This document shows positions 13,501 through 24,711 of a DNA stretch of 60,000 bases, piece after piece. A program made the position numbers and the translations under genes. The notes below the pieces were generated by a model. It had not been told where the DNA came from. It ran no database searches and saw only the letters and a list, made by a program, of their open reading frames with translations. Within the stretch, counting starts at the first letter, position 1. Each line of letters opens with the position of its first letter. The stretch comes from Mesostigma viride (Eukaryota > Streptophyta > Mesostigmatophyceae > Mesostigmatales > Mesostigmataceae), in NCBI GenBank assembly GCA_009746045.1, contig RPFO01000156.1, positions 2,425,588 through 2,485,587 of the forward strand. Direction: 5' to 3'.

Positions 13501-16500
13501 TCTAAAGTATTGTGCTACTATTCGATCTGTTCCTTCATGATACTAGTCATCTGTTCTAAAGTATTGTGCTACTATTCGATCTGTTCCTTCATGATACTAG
13601 TCATCTGTTATAAAGTATTGTGCTACTATTCGATCTGTTCCTTCATGATACTAGTCATCTGTTATAAAGTATTGTGCTACTATTCGATCTGTTCCTTCAT
13701 GATACTAGTCATCTGTTCTAAAGTATTGTGCTACTATTCGATCTGTTCCTTCATGATACTAGTCATCTGTTATAAAGTATTGTGCTACTATTCGATCTGT
13801 TCCTTCATGATACTAGTCATCTGTTCTAAAGTATTGTGCTACTATTCGATCTGTTCCTTCATGATACTAGTCATCTGTTATAAAGTATTGTGCTACTATT
13901 CGATCTGTTCCTTCATGATACTAGTCATCTGTTCTAAAGTATTGTGCTACTATTCGATCTGTTCCTTCATGATACTAGTCATCTGTTATAAAGTATTGTG
14001 CTACTATTCGATCTGTTCCTTCATGATACTAGTCATCTGTTATAAAGTATTGTGCTACTATTCGATCTGTTCCTTCATGATACTAGTCATCTGTTATAAA
14101 GTGTTGTGCCACTATTCCATCTGTTCCTTCATGATACTAGTCATCTGTTCTAAAGTATTGTGCTACTATTCGATCTGTTCCTTCATGATACTAGTCAGCT
14201 CCCCCGTTCTATCATATCATTCTGTTATAAAGTGTTGTGCCACTATTCGATCTGCTCCTTCATGATACTAGTCATCTGTTCTAAAGTGTTGTGCCACTAT
14301 TCGATCTGTTCCTTCATGATACTAGTCATCTGTTATAAAGTATTGTGCTACTATTCGATCTGTTCCTTCATGATACTAGTCATCTGTTATAAAGTGTTGT
14401 GCCACTATTCGATCTGTTCCTTCATGATACTAGTCATCTGTTCTAAAGTGTTGTGCCACTATTCGATCTGTTCCTTCATGATACTAGTCATCTGTTATAA
14501 AGTGTTGTGCCACTATTCGATCTGTTCCTTCATGATACTAGTCATCTGTTCTAAAGTATTGTGCTACTATTCGATCTGTTCCTTCATGATACTAGTCAGC
14601 TCCCCCGTTCTATCATATCATTCTGTTCTAAAGTATTGTGCTACTATTCGATCTGTTCCTTCATGATACTAGTCATCTGTTATAAAGTGTTGTGCCACTA
14701 TTCGATCTGTTCCTTCATGATACTAGTCAGCTCCCCCATCATATCATTCTGTTATAAAGTATTGTGCTACTATTCGATCTGTTCCTTCATGATACTAGTC
14801 ATCTGTTCTAAAGTATTGTGCCACTATTCGATCTGTTCCTTCATGATACTAGTCATCTGTTATAAAGTATTGTGCTACTATTCGATCTGTTCCTTCATGA
14901 TACTAGTCATCTGTTATAAAGTGTTGTGCCACTATTCGATCTGTTCCTTCATGATACTTGTCAGCTCCCCCATCATATCATTCTGTTATAAAGTATTGTG
15001 CTACTATTCGATCTGTTCCTTCATGATACTAGTCATCTGTTATAAAGTATTGTGCTACTATTCGATCTGTTCCTTCATGATACTAGTCATCTGTTCTAAA
15101 GTATTGTGCTACTATTCGATCTGTTCCTTCATGATACTAGTCATCTGTTATAAAGTGTTGTGCCACTATTCGATCTGTTCCTTCATGATACTAGTCATCT
15201 GTTCTAAAGTATTGTGCTACTATTCGATCTGTTCCTTCATGATACTAGTCATCTGTTCTAAAGTATTGTGCCACTATTCGATCTGTTCCTTCATGATACT
15301 AGTCATCTGTTCTAAAGTATTGTGCTACTATTCGATCTGTTCCTTCATGATACTAGTCATCTGTTATAAAGTATTGTGCCACTATTCGATCTGTTCCTTC
15401 ATGATACTAGTCATCTGTTCTAAAGTATTGTGCCACTATTCGATCTGTTCCTTCATGATACTAGTCATCTGTTATAAAGTATTGTGCCACTATTCGATCT
15501 GTTCCTTCATGATACTAGTCATCTGTTATAAAGTGTTGTGCCACTATTCGATCTGTTCCTTCATGATACTAGTCATCTGTTCTAAAGTATTGTGCCACTA
15601 TTCGATCTGTTCCTTCATGATACTAGTCATCTGTTCTAAAGTATTGTGCCACTATTCGATCTGTTCCTTCATGATACTAGTCATCTGTTATAAAGTGTTG
15701 TGCCACTATTCGATCTGTTCCTTCATGATACTAGTCATCTGTTATAAAGTATTGTGCCACTATTCGATCTGTTCCTTCATGATACTAGTCATCTGTTCTA
15801 AAGTATTGTGCCACTATTCGATCTGTTCCTTCATGATACTAGTCATCTGTTCTAAAGTATTGTGCCACTATTCGATCTGTTCCTTCATGATACTAGTCAT
15901 CTGTTCTAAAGTATTGTGCCACTATTCGATCTGTTCCTTCATGATACTAGTCATCTGTTATAAAGTGTTGTGCTACTATTCGATCTGTTCCTTCATGATA
16001 CTAGTCATCTGTTATAAAGTATTGTGCTACTATTCGATCTGTTCCTTCATGATACTAGTCATCTGTTCTAAAGTATTGTGCCACTATTCGATCTGTTCCT
16101 TCATGATACTAGTCATCTGTTCTAAAGTATTGTGCCACTATTCGATCTGTTCCTTCATGATACTAGTCATCTGTTCTAAAGTATTGTGCTACTATTCGAT
16201 CTGTTCCTTCATGATACTAGTCATCTGTTATAAAGTGTTGTGCCACTATTCGATCTGTTCCTTCATGATACTAGTCAGCTCCCCCGTTCTATCATATCAT
16301 TCTGTTATAAAGTGTTGTGCTACTATTCGATCTGTTCCTTCATGATACTAGTCATCTGTTCTAAAGTGTTGTGCCACTATTCGATCTGTTCCTTCATGAT
16401 ACTAGTCATCTGTTCTAAAGTATTGTGCTACTATTCGATCTGTTCCTTCATGATACTAGTCATCTGTTCTAAAGTATTGTGCTACTATTCGATCTGTTCC

Positions 16501-19500
16501 TTCATGATACTAGTCATCTGTTATAAAGTGTTGTGCCACTATTCGATCTGTTCCTTCATGATACTAGTCATCTGTTCTAAAGTGTTGTGCTACTATTCGA
16601 TCTGTTCCTTCATGATACTAGTCATCTGTTATAAAGTGTTGTGCCACTATTCGATCTGCTCCTTCATGATACTAGTCATCTGTTCTAAAGTATTATGCTA
16701 CTTTTCGATCTGTTCCTTCATGATACTAGTCATCTGTTATAAAGTGTTGTGCCACTATTCGATCTGTTCCTTCATGATACTAGTCATCTGTTCTAAAGTA
16801 TTGTGCTACTATTCGATCTGTTCCTTCATGATACTAGTCATCTGTTCTAAAGTGTTGTGCCACTATTCGATCTGTTCCTTCATGATACTAGTCATCTGTT
16901 CTAAAGTGTTGTGCCACTATTCCATCTGTTCCTTCATGATACTAGTCATCTGTTCTAAAGTGTTGTGCCACTATTCCATCTGTTCCTTCATGATACTAGT
17001 CAGCTCCCCCGATTGGGAGAACTCTGGAGAACCGAAAAGCACTGTACACACACACCTTTATTTTTTAAAGAAACTTGTACTCAACGCTCTCTTGCAACGC
17101 TTAGGGGCCGTTGATTTTCTTGTGCCTATAGGTGCACTGTGCTTGGGCACCACCTTGTCGTCCCCTGGTCCCTGCCGATCGCCTGGCACTTCACCCGTGC
17201 CTTCACCCCTGGCACTTCACGGCCTAACTTCCACCCCTGCCCCGCTCCCTTCCTCCATATCGCCCCCCACTTGATCTCTAAACCCGCTGACCCCCTTTGC
17301 ACACGCGCACTGCTTCACCCCTCACCCTGCCCGCTGTGTGACCCCTGCACCCCCTTCCCCCCCCCCCCTGCCAGGTGTGGCGGTTCCACGTGCTGGTGTC
17401 GGCGATGCTGTCAAGCCAAACCAAGGATGCACAGACGCACGGTGGGTACACGATGACCGTGGGCAGTTCTTCCCTGATGGGTTACTCCTGGCAATTGCTG
17501 ATGATTTTTTTTCCATTTTCGTGGATGGGAGTCAGTAGTAAGCTGGCCTAGGTCAAGGATACGCGAACAGGTGGCACGCAACAACCGTGGCTTCTTGTTA
17601 GCCTTGAACTTTTGGGTTATTGGATTAGTCTATTATCGGGTTGCTCCATGATTGGGTCACTCTAGCTTCGGGTTACTGTATTATCAGTATTTCTGGTTTC
17701 TGTTCGGTGGAGGAAACGTTTTCTGGCGGGCGCAGACACAGGAGGTGCCGACGCATCATATGCGACAAGCTTTGAATGGATGCAGTCGTTGCTTGAAGCT
17801 GCTGCAAGAGATAGACCCGTTCAGTTACGGAAGACACGAACGTGTCTTCCTTGGGAGGTCTCGGAGCATGGTGAAGGTAAACATGCTGCGCTTTGCCAGC
17901 GCAAGCATTACCAAGCACTACGAGGAACGTTCGGTGGATGGCAGGTCATGCAACCAATGTGAGACCTGGTATGAGAAAGGGCACTGCACCTACGTGGTTT
18001 GAAGGCTGGGTAGGTGGTAACATCTCGCTGCTACTATATGCATGCTACTACATTGCTGCCACGGTATGCATGTTGCCATCCCATGCCATGGATGGTGGCA
18101 GTACAATTGAGAGGGTGGCAGGGTGCAGAGGTCGATGGATTCCCCAGCCCGCCCCCACCCCCACCCCTGCTTTACATGGGCCTGCTGTACTGACTGGTAA
18201 GACAGTCTATACTTAACTATACTAAAAACATACCTGCACCTACCCCTTCCCTCCATGTCAATCCCTTGATCCTTATTAATTCCTTGTCTATCTGTGTACA
18301 TGTGTTGGTCCCTCCATCCTTATTGATTCCTTGTCTATCTGTGTACATGTGTTGGTCCCTTCATCCTTATTAATTCCTTGTCTATCTGTGTACATGTGTT
18401 GGTCCCTTCATCCTTATTGATTCCTTGTCTATCTGTGTACATGTGTTGGTCCCTCCATCCTTATCGATTCCTTGTCTATCTGTGTACATGTGTTGGTCCC
18501 TCCATCCTTATTGATTCCTTGTCTATCTGTGTACATGTGTTGGTCCCTCCATCCTTATTGATTCCTTGTCTATCTGTGTACATGTTTTGGTCCCGTCATC
18601 CTTATTGATTCCTTGTCTATCTGTGTACATGTGTTGGTGAGTAAAGAAGCCGGCGGGTAGCAAAGCCGACAGGTACAATCTATGTGGCTGCAGGTTTCCA
18701 ACAGGTCAGTGGACCAGCCTTGCAGGCTGGTTGGGATGTCGGAACGCGAATAGACCACTTGGGATTGCCAACTAGGCCTGTTTGTGAGCGACACGTTTCT
18801 TAGCTGAGCTGTGGACAGGCTTAGTGTACCGATGCCGCGAACATACTACTCTCTAATGCTGGCGACCCGGTTTACGGAAGCATTGGGGAACATCCATGGT
18901 GGTTGAGTATCTGGTCGAGATGATGCCATGGATCCCTCATGCGGCTTGCTCCCCCTACCCCCCCATGGTTTCCCTCCTGCCTGCGGTTTCCTTTTCCGTC
19001 ATGCGTTTGTGGCATAATGCTGGCCCCTGCTATATAATTGCCGTGTCCCTCTATTTGCTGGTTCCCTTAATTCGCTTGTCCCCCCCCCTCCCCCATGCAC
19101 TTGCTGGTTCTCTTCCCTGGCTTCCCTTGAGTCCCCCCTGCAGCAGTGGGTTTTGTTTATGCTACCAGCACGATCAAAGCTTTGTTTTCCTCCCTTTTGC
19201 TGGGCACTGCTTCCCATCCTCCACGGTGGCCTCCTGCTTTACTCTTGTGCTGGCAGCCGCGATGGGCCGCCTCATCCATCAGCTCGAGGGGGGCTCACGA
19301 TCGACAGCGTACGCGCGGCGACCCACGAACGGCTGGCAGAGTTATTGTACGGGGTAAGCAGCAGAACTACTGTACGGGTGTGCGGCAAAATTACTTGACG
19401 GGGCACATGGCAGCATTTTTGCGCAGGGGCATGCAACAGGAAGAATGGATAGGGTGTGCAGCCGGATGGCAGTACGGGGTGTGCACGATATTATTAGTGG

Positions 19501-22500
19501 TAATCATCCCAGCCTTACTCTCTCTTATGCGGTAATCATCTCAGGCATCGCAAGATGTTCGCTGTCACATGGCTGCATGGTTCGGCCTCCTTTTTTGGCT
19601 GGGAGTGGACGCGGATCCTTTGGTGGGTTTGGATCTGCCATGACAGAAACCCTGGACACGCCACGCCTGGGTCTTTCCTTTCTCTTTGCGCTCATCTCCC
19701 TGGCGAATTCCCTGGACCCTCCTCTTACCTGTCCCTCCGCCCTAAGAGACACACGTGCACATAGTTATAATACTAAGTTCAATTCTGGTATGAGAGCGTA
19801 TTGCGCCTGCTGTCTTATTTGTCACTGAACATGGCACCTCCCCCGCTGGAGGTTGGCTTCTACACCTGCTACTCCCAGTACCTGATCTTCTAGTCTTGTT
19901 ATTATGACTTTCTCCCCCCCCTTTGGCAGGTCGGCTTCTACACCCGCAAGTCCCAGTACCTGAAGCAGACGGCGGACATTTGCAGGGACAGCTACGGAGG
20001 TGACATCCCGGACACCCTGGAGGGGCTCATGGCGCTCCCTGGGGTGGGCCCAAAAATGGCATACCTGGTGAGTCCACGATTGCGGTGCGCCTGACAAGGC
20101 AAGTTCACCACCCGAGCTCAATGCAACAGGTGATGCAACAGGTGATGCAACAGGCGATGCAACAGGCGATGCAACAGTTGATGCAACAGGTGATGCAACA
20201 GGTGATGCAACAGGCGATGCAACAGGCGATGCAACAGGGGATGCAACAGGGGATGCAACAGGTGATGCAACAGGTGATGCAACAGGCGATGCAACAGGCG
20301 ATGCAACAGGGGATGCAACAGGGGATGCAACAGGCGATGCAACAGGCGATGCAATAGTTGATGCAACAGGTGATGCAACAGGTGATGCAACAGGCGATGC
20401 AACAGGCGATGCAACAGGGGATGCAACAGGGGATGCAACAGGTGATGCAACAGGTGATGCAACAGGCGATGCAACAGGCGATGCAACAGGGGATGCAACA
20501 GGGGATGCAACAGGTGATGCAACAGGTGATGCAACAGGTGATGCAACAGGTGATGCAACAGGGGATGCAACAGGTGATGCAACAGGCGATGCAACAGGCG
20601 ATGCAACAGGTGATGCAACAGGTGATGCAACAGGTGATGCAACAGTTGATGCAACAGGTGATGCAACAGGTGATGCAACAGGTGATGCAACAGGTGATGC
20701 AACAGGTGATGCAACAGGTGATGCAACAGGGGATGCAACAGGGGATGCAACAGGCCATGCAACAGGCGATGCAACAGGTGATGCAACAGGTGATGCAACA
20801 GGTGATGCAACAGGTGATGCAACAGGTGATGCAACAGTTGATGCAACAGGCGATGCAACAGGCGATGCAACAGGGGATGCAACAGGTCCAGCATGTAGCA
20901 TGATACGTCCGACGTAGGGTGAAGGAAAGGCATATGGGTCAAGGTCTGAAGGAGCTGGTTCAAACTCAATATTACCCTCGATCCTTTCTTTGTATTCATT
21001 CATGTTCTGATTAGTCCACGAAGTTGGTTCAGATTGCTGGGTAGATATTGCGATAGCATGGGTGGCATGTAATAAAGAAGCGGCAAGCATAGAGCCCAAG
21101 GTGTCTTTGCGATTGGTTACAACCAGGAATGTTATGGTCACCGACACACACGCGTATCGCATGGGTCATCGGTCGTTGGATGTTCCTGTCTGTGTGCCTC
21201 CAGGGTCTTCGGCCTGGTCCCAGAAGGACATGCCCAGATCGTGAACATGGCTTCGATGTGCCAAAGAATGCCAGTCCCTTCATTAGTTGACATAGTGGCC
21301 TGATGCGCAGGCTGTGAACACCGTTTGGCAGCATAACAAACCTGCTTCCTGCTACTATGCTAATGGGCTAGCCCATGACTCTGCGCTGCCCCGCAGGTGA
21401 TGAACGTGGCGTGGGAGAAAGTGACCGGTATCTGCGTCGACATCCACGTGCACCGAATCTCCAACCGGCTGCATTGGGTGGGCCAGCCAAGCGGCACCAC
21501 GTGGCAGGCATGTCTTGTCCTGTCGAGGTTGTCAAACATGACTTCCGACATACAATATGCCGCACTAACGCACACTTAAATAATATGTATGTATGTAGTA
21601 CGATGCATACTTAAGCTATCCAGCTCGTGCTTTTCAAAGACCTTAACTGGTAATTAGGTCATGCATTATTTCCTAGGTTACGCAGAATGGCCCTTGACGT
21701 ACACTACTTGCATCTGCATCGCTTGTGGCCCTCACCATACGCCATCACAAACGGTCAACAGCACATGTAGCTATGCACACACCCTTTCTACGTGTCTCCT
21801 GTCACACCTCTCGGTCCTCGCTCCTCCTACGAGACCTCAGACCTTACAACCACTGTTGGCGACCCTGCGGAAAAGGAGGCTATCACCACACACTTGCACA
21901 CATCACGGCTGGTGCGTCGTCCCATATTCCTCCCATCGGTAATTTTTGTGATTTATCCGTAGATGAGGGTATCTAGTAGTCGTCCCGCTTACTATTCCAA
22001 CCCGTGAACGCACGCGAATAGCGATAGTAATGTTGTTTTTTTGTTGCAAAGGTGATGTTATACTTGTGTTTCATCATTCGAGTTTGCCATGATATTGCAG
22101 TTCTTAATAACAGTAGCTGACATGACTAAAACCGTGTCATGCTGGCACGGTGTTATGTTTGTGCGTGTGGATAATGATGCACCCGTTTGACCTTGCAAAC
22201 TTTTGGAAGTTGGTCTCTTCCTTCGTGAGTTCCACCATCCGCATGGGGCCTCTGCTGAACACGCAAAGCTTCGCCCCTCGGGTGCTTTGCAAGTTGCAGT
22301 TTGGTTGCTTGACATTTGTTAACCTTTGGTTTTTGATGCCTGGGCGGGCGTCGTGTCTCGGTTGCAATCGGCTTGCTGCTACCCGCCACCGGCCTGCGCA
22401 GGAAACAAAGACCCCAGAAGAGACCCGCAAGGCCTTGGAAGCATGGCTGCCCATGTCCCATTGGTCGGAGATAAACCCGCTCCTGGTACGTTATAGTTTC

Positions 22501-23801
22501 ATACCAATTATGAACTATACTAAATCTTCCCTGTGTCTCATCGGTCAGAAGTAAGCCCGCTCCAGGTACGTAATTGCTTCGCACTGATTGATGGTGATAT
22601 CTTCCCAATGCCCCATGACCATGATTGGACAGTACTTCCTTGCATGTTTTCGCGCATGCGCGGAGTTTCTTACCGGCTTATGTCAGGCCAAGTACTTTGT
22701 TGATGTTCACGTGGGATGTCGTGTCACAAGGAACCCCTTCAAGTCCTTTGGGGGCAGCTTTCGGAGGCCTTCACATTCAACTACAGCACTCCTAAGAGAC
22801 AGAGGTGCCGTGCTTGAAAGAATTGGTCGGAGATAACACACTCATGGACCTTTTTTCTACTAGTACAGTTCGGTACCGAGTGATACCATACCAAATCTTC
22901 CCTACGCCCAATCAGTTGGAGATAAACCCACTGTTAGTACGCTATAACATTCCGCTCTACTGTTAGAGTCTCCGTATGTTCCATCGGTAGCAGAGTTACC
23001 GACGCTGAGTATGTCTTGGTTTCCTGCTCTCTTCGTGCTTTGTAAAGGCTGTAGGTATGTTACTTCGTCGCCAGTAGTTTCGTTGTACGAAGATTTTTGC
23101 TCCATGCCATGAAAAGGCACAACATCAAGCTGAGTATCGTGTGTTTGCTGTGCTTTTTGTCCTGCATGCCTGGGCCAGTGCCCTGCACCTTCTAGCGATT
23201 TGACAGCTATTTTTTATAGCCTCCATGGGGGGCTGACATGTCCATGTACTTTGTCACAACAGGGCTGAGTGTGGGCTGTTGGCTTAACATAGATTTATGA
23301 GCTAACCTTTTGCCTTGTGCGGCTGCTATCGTAGTAGCCTGGCCGGGGCAAATTCTAGGCTGTTGAAAGAGTGGAGTTAAGGGGATTCATCCCCATTATT
23401 GAAACCATGATGGACACCGCCCTATTCCCACCCTCCTGATCAGTCCCTTATGGCCCTGACTTCACCGTACTATCCGCATCGTGCCTCTAGAGAGGGTCTC
23501 TGGACATTATCTGAACGTTTTATTTCCTTGTATGTCATGGAATGTAATTTATCTTCCTTACATGCGTCGTGGCTTGGCTGGGAACCACTCTGTTCCTACT
23601 ATTTGTGCATGCACACGGTGTGATGGCTCGTTGTCGGCTTGCGCATTGCCTCCAACTTTGCAGGTCGGCTTTGGGCAGCAAATTTGCGCCCCTGTTCGGC
23701 CCAAGTGTGACATGTGCAAGTTAACAGAGCTTTGCCCTTCAGCCTTCAAGAGCCAGTCCCCATCAAAGCAATCTCCAGCAAAGAAGAGTCCCCGAGGCTA
23801 A
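4433..23801 (+). CDS. NTH1: Endonuclease III homologue (DNA glycosylase/AP lyase), ten exons
   Basis: Exons: 4433-4583, 4722-4861, 5811-5931, 6379-6554, 17375-17441, 19257-19353, 19930-20067, 21397-21507, 22402-22485, 23664-23801. With one restored base in exon 6 they encode 407 residues. The enzyme removes oxidised pyrimidines and nicks abasic sites in base-excision repair. Visible: a basic leader without acidic residues (organelle targeting plausible), a basic [10 protein letters not shown] stretch, the APVDTMG block, SSQTKD, the helix-hairpin-helix LPGVGPKMA with catalytic Lys293, VDIHVHR with catalytic Asp312, and the 4Fe-4S ligands Cys370, 377, 380 and 386 spaced C-x6-C-x2-C-x5-C. Order and sequence match plant NTH1. 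Oddities: exon 6 lacks one base, intron 8 probably has a GC donor, and intron 4 is about 10.8 kb. The start is the first in-frame ATG; Met at 4523 is an alternative. Confidence 0.95.
4722..4861 (+). CDS. NTH1: NTH1 exon 2 (basic segment)
   Basis: [17 protein letters not shown]..., a possible nuclear-localisation segment. Acceptor CATCAG|T, donor GCG|GTAAGC. Its frame fits exon 1 (phase 1) and exon 3 (phase 0). Confidence 0.65.
5088..5253. repeat. 43-bp tandem repeat in NTH1 intron 2
   Basis: Four units containing 'gttaatgccctctggtattc', nearly identical. Confidence 0.85.
5270..5296. repeat. (CA)n microsatellite
   Basis: About 13 CA units directly after the 43-bp array. Confidence 0.9.
5811..5931 (+). 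CDS. NTH1: NTH1 exon 3 (Pro/Ala-rich linker)
   Basis: [17 protein letters not shown]..., low complexity with no recognisable fold. Acceptor CCCCCCAG|A, donor AAAG|GTGGGT, phase 1. Included because both junctions keep the frame. Confidence 0.55.
6379..6554 (+). CDS. NTH1: NTH1 exon 4 (start of the catalytic core)
   Basis: Basic GTRKRPSG, then [20 protein letters not shown] and [11 protein letters not shown], a strong match to the NTH1 'RxxxDAPVDxMG' block. Acceptor CGCCAG|GG, donor CCCGCG|GTGGGT, phase 0. Confidence 0.92.
6786..7015. repeat. 18-bp minisatellite at the start of NTH1 intron 4
   Basis: About 13 copies of 'catccRttggctatcagt'. 18 is a multiple of 3, so open frames run through it by chance. 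Confidence 0.9.
7143..7303. repeat. 24-bp minisatellite in NTH1 intron 4
   Basis: Six to seven copies built on 'ctaacctccgtaactaatgg'. Confidence 0.85.
7481..17011. repeat. 9.5 kb minisatellite of 54-bp and 77-bp units in NTH1 intron 4
   Basis: Roughly 170 head-to-tail units with core 'actattcgatctgttccttc'. The common unit is 54 bp ('gtcatctgtt' junction). About 15 units are 77 bp with an extra 'cagctcccccgttctatc' segment, and two units (14728, 14962) are five bases shorter. Units vary at a handful of sites (tgttA/Ctaaag, gtA/Gttgtg, gcC/Tact, tcG/Catct, ctgT/Ctcc). The array starts inside a 77-bp-type unit ('gttctatcatatc' at 7481) and ends inside one ('cagctcccccg' at 17011), so the 77-bp form looks ancestral and the 54-bp form a 23-bp deletion derivative that expanded. 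Frames stay open because 54 is a multiple of 3; it lies between NTH1 exons 4 and 5, so I treat it as intronic. Confidence 0.95.
17375..17441 (+). CDS. NTH1: NTH1 exon 5 (SSQTKD motif)
   Basis: [20 protein letters not shown] followed by TH. The LSSQTKD motif is diagnostic of endonuclease III. Acceptor after a C tract, CTGCCAG|GTG; donor CACG|GTGGGT, phase 1. Lies directly downstream of the 10.8 kb intron. Confidence 0.94.
18257..18645. repeat. 47-bp tandem repeat in NTH1 intron 5
   Basis: About eight copies containing 'tccttgtctatctgtgtaca'. Confidence 0.88.
19257..19353 (+). CDS. NTH1: NTH1 exon 6 with an apparent one-base deletion
   Basis: The first part reads [13 protein letters not shown] in the frame set by exon 5; the last part reads [20 protein letters not shown] in the frame needed by exon 7. 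The switch falls in the run of six G at 19288-19293; seven would join both parts into a normal NTH1 segment. Exon length 97 is one short of the in-frame 98. An assembly error or a real frameshift are both possible. Confidence 0.88.
19930..20067 (+). CDS. NTH1: NTH1 exon 7 (helix-hairpin-helix, catalytic Lys)
   Basis: [20 protein letters not shown] then [20 protein letters not shown]. The HhH hairpin LPGVGPK contains the catalytic Lys. Acceptor TTGGCAG|GTC, donor CTG|GTGAGT, phase 0 at both ends. A 38-bp degraded copy of its 5' edge lies 78 bp upstream. Confidence 0.95.
20121..20885. repeat. 12-bp minisatellite with higher-order structure in NTH1 intron 7
   Basis: About 64 units of 'atgcaacagg' plus a variable pair (TG, CG, GG; sometimes 'gttg'). 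Variants come in doublets, and the string TG-TG-CG-CG-GG-GG recurs, giving a 72-bp higher-order period in the first half. Confidence 0.92.
21397..21507 (+). CDS. NTH1: NTH1 exon 8 (catalytic Asp), probable GC donor
   Basis: [20 protein letters not shown] then [13 protein letters not shown]. The VDxHVHR motif holds the catalytic Asp. The frame-preserving end that keeps the plant-like 'WVxxPxG' segment is CAG|GCATGT, a GC-AG intron. An alternative GT donor at TGG|GTGGGC (end 21477) is also in frame but drops ten residues. Confidence 0.9.
22402..22485 (+). CDS. NTH1: NTH1 exon 9
   Basis: [17 protein letters not shown] then [11 protein letters not shown], the conserved PEETRxxLExWLP block. Acceptor CTGCGCAG|G, donor CTCCTG|GTACGT, phase 0. 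Several degraded copies of this donor region follow in the intron. Confidence 0.94.
23664..23801 (+). CDS. NTH1: NTH1 exon 10 (4Fe-4S cluster and stop)
   Basis: [20 protein letters not shown] then TELCPSAFK. All four cluster cysteines are present. A Ser/Lys-rich tail ends at TAA 23799-23801. Acceptor TTTGCAG|GTC. Confidence 0.95.
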   Translation, partial: VGFGQQICAPVRPKCDMCKLTELCPSAFKSQSPSKQSPAKKSPRG

Positions 23802-24353
23802 CTGCAGATGTCAGATAAAAGCTTTTTCTGGTGAACCTAGCTACATCAATAAGATGCCCAACCAGCGCATGCCAGAAATCATGAGTATCTGGTTACCTGC
23901 CCATGCCCGCCAGTTATCGGGCTTGATTGATTGTTCGATTGGTTGATTATAAAAGCACTTGGGCTGGGTTTTAAACAAATGCATGCATGCAAAATGTGCA
24001 TGGTTCATGTGGAGTAGGCCGGTAATTTGTGGGTGCAGTTACCCTGATATTTTTGTGAGGCAGGCAAAAAATGGACAGCACATGCTGCGCACCGAGTGCT
24101 GCATGGTACTTGAAAACTCAGCAAAGCGATCCGAAAACTCAACATATAGCAGTTACCCTGATATATCTGTGGAGTGCGCTTTAACCCTATATATCATGTA
24201 CATTAAGTGAGACAACTATTCCATGTGCATGCATGACGATCGAGGACCTGGCCGGCCAGGTGCATTTTGATTGAAGCCGGGCCCTTAAATCGCACACATT
24301 ACTTTTGCATTAATATAACAGCTTTTATAATTACACAGTTGCAAGTTAACATT
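23802..24353. other. NTH1 3' flank
   Basis: No coding signal. A short motif 'cagttaccctgatat' occurs twice about 110 bp apart. Ends with the target-site duplication of the LINE at 24354. Confidence 0.5.
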
Positions 24354-24700
24354 CCCAAAAGGGTAGGGAAACCTGTCACCAACTACGTTCAGATGCTGCT
24401 GGACGACCTCGTGGTCCCAGCCCAGTTTGAGCACCGCATCCACTCTCTCTCCCGTCTTTGGACTGCCATGCAGGACAAGACGCGGTGGACGAAGATTGTC
24501 AAGGCGCACACGCCCGACCCTGTGGGCAAGCCACCTCCCCCCAAGCGGAGGAGGCGTTTTGATGAGTAGTGCAGTTAGGATTTTCTAGATAGAGTTAGGA
24601 TAGTTCGATCACGCGGCTTCCCCCACCCCATCCATCATGAAATATGTGCTACATGACCTCCCCACGGAGGCATGTTATAATTTAATTTAATTTTTAATTT
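24354..24700 (+). mobile_element. 5'-truncated non-LTR retrotransposon, family 1 copy A
   Basis: The end of an ORF2-like frame (TNYVQMLLDDLVVPAQFEHR ... PPPPKRRRRFDE, stop at 24567-24569), then a 3' UTR and an AT-rich 'ttaatttaattt' tail. Flanked by the 11-bp direct repeat AAGTTAACATT (24343-24353 and 24701-24711), a target-site duplication. Same family as 28031-29166 and 57601-57947 on the minus strand. Confidence 0.88.
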
Positions 24701-24711
24701 AAGTTAACATT

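Noticed and set aside
19850-19893. An alternative NTH1 exon 7a
   Set aside because: Frame closes with a stop after eleven residues and key residues differ; best read as a decayed junction copy.
19822-21162. A 446-codon minus-strand frame of VASP repeats, and plus-strand MQQV frames
   Set aside because: These are the 12-bp array in NTH1 intron 7 read on each strand; no non-repeat coding sequence supports them.
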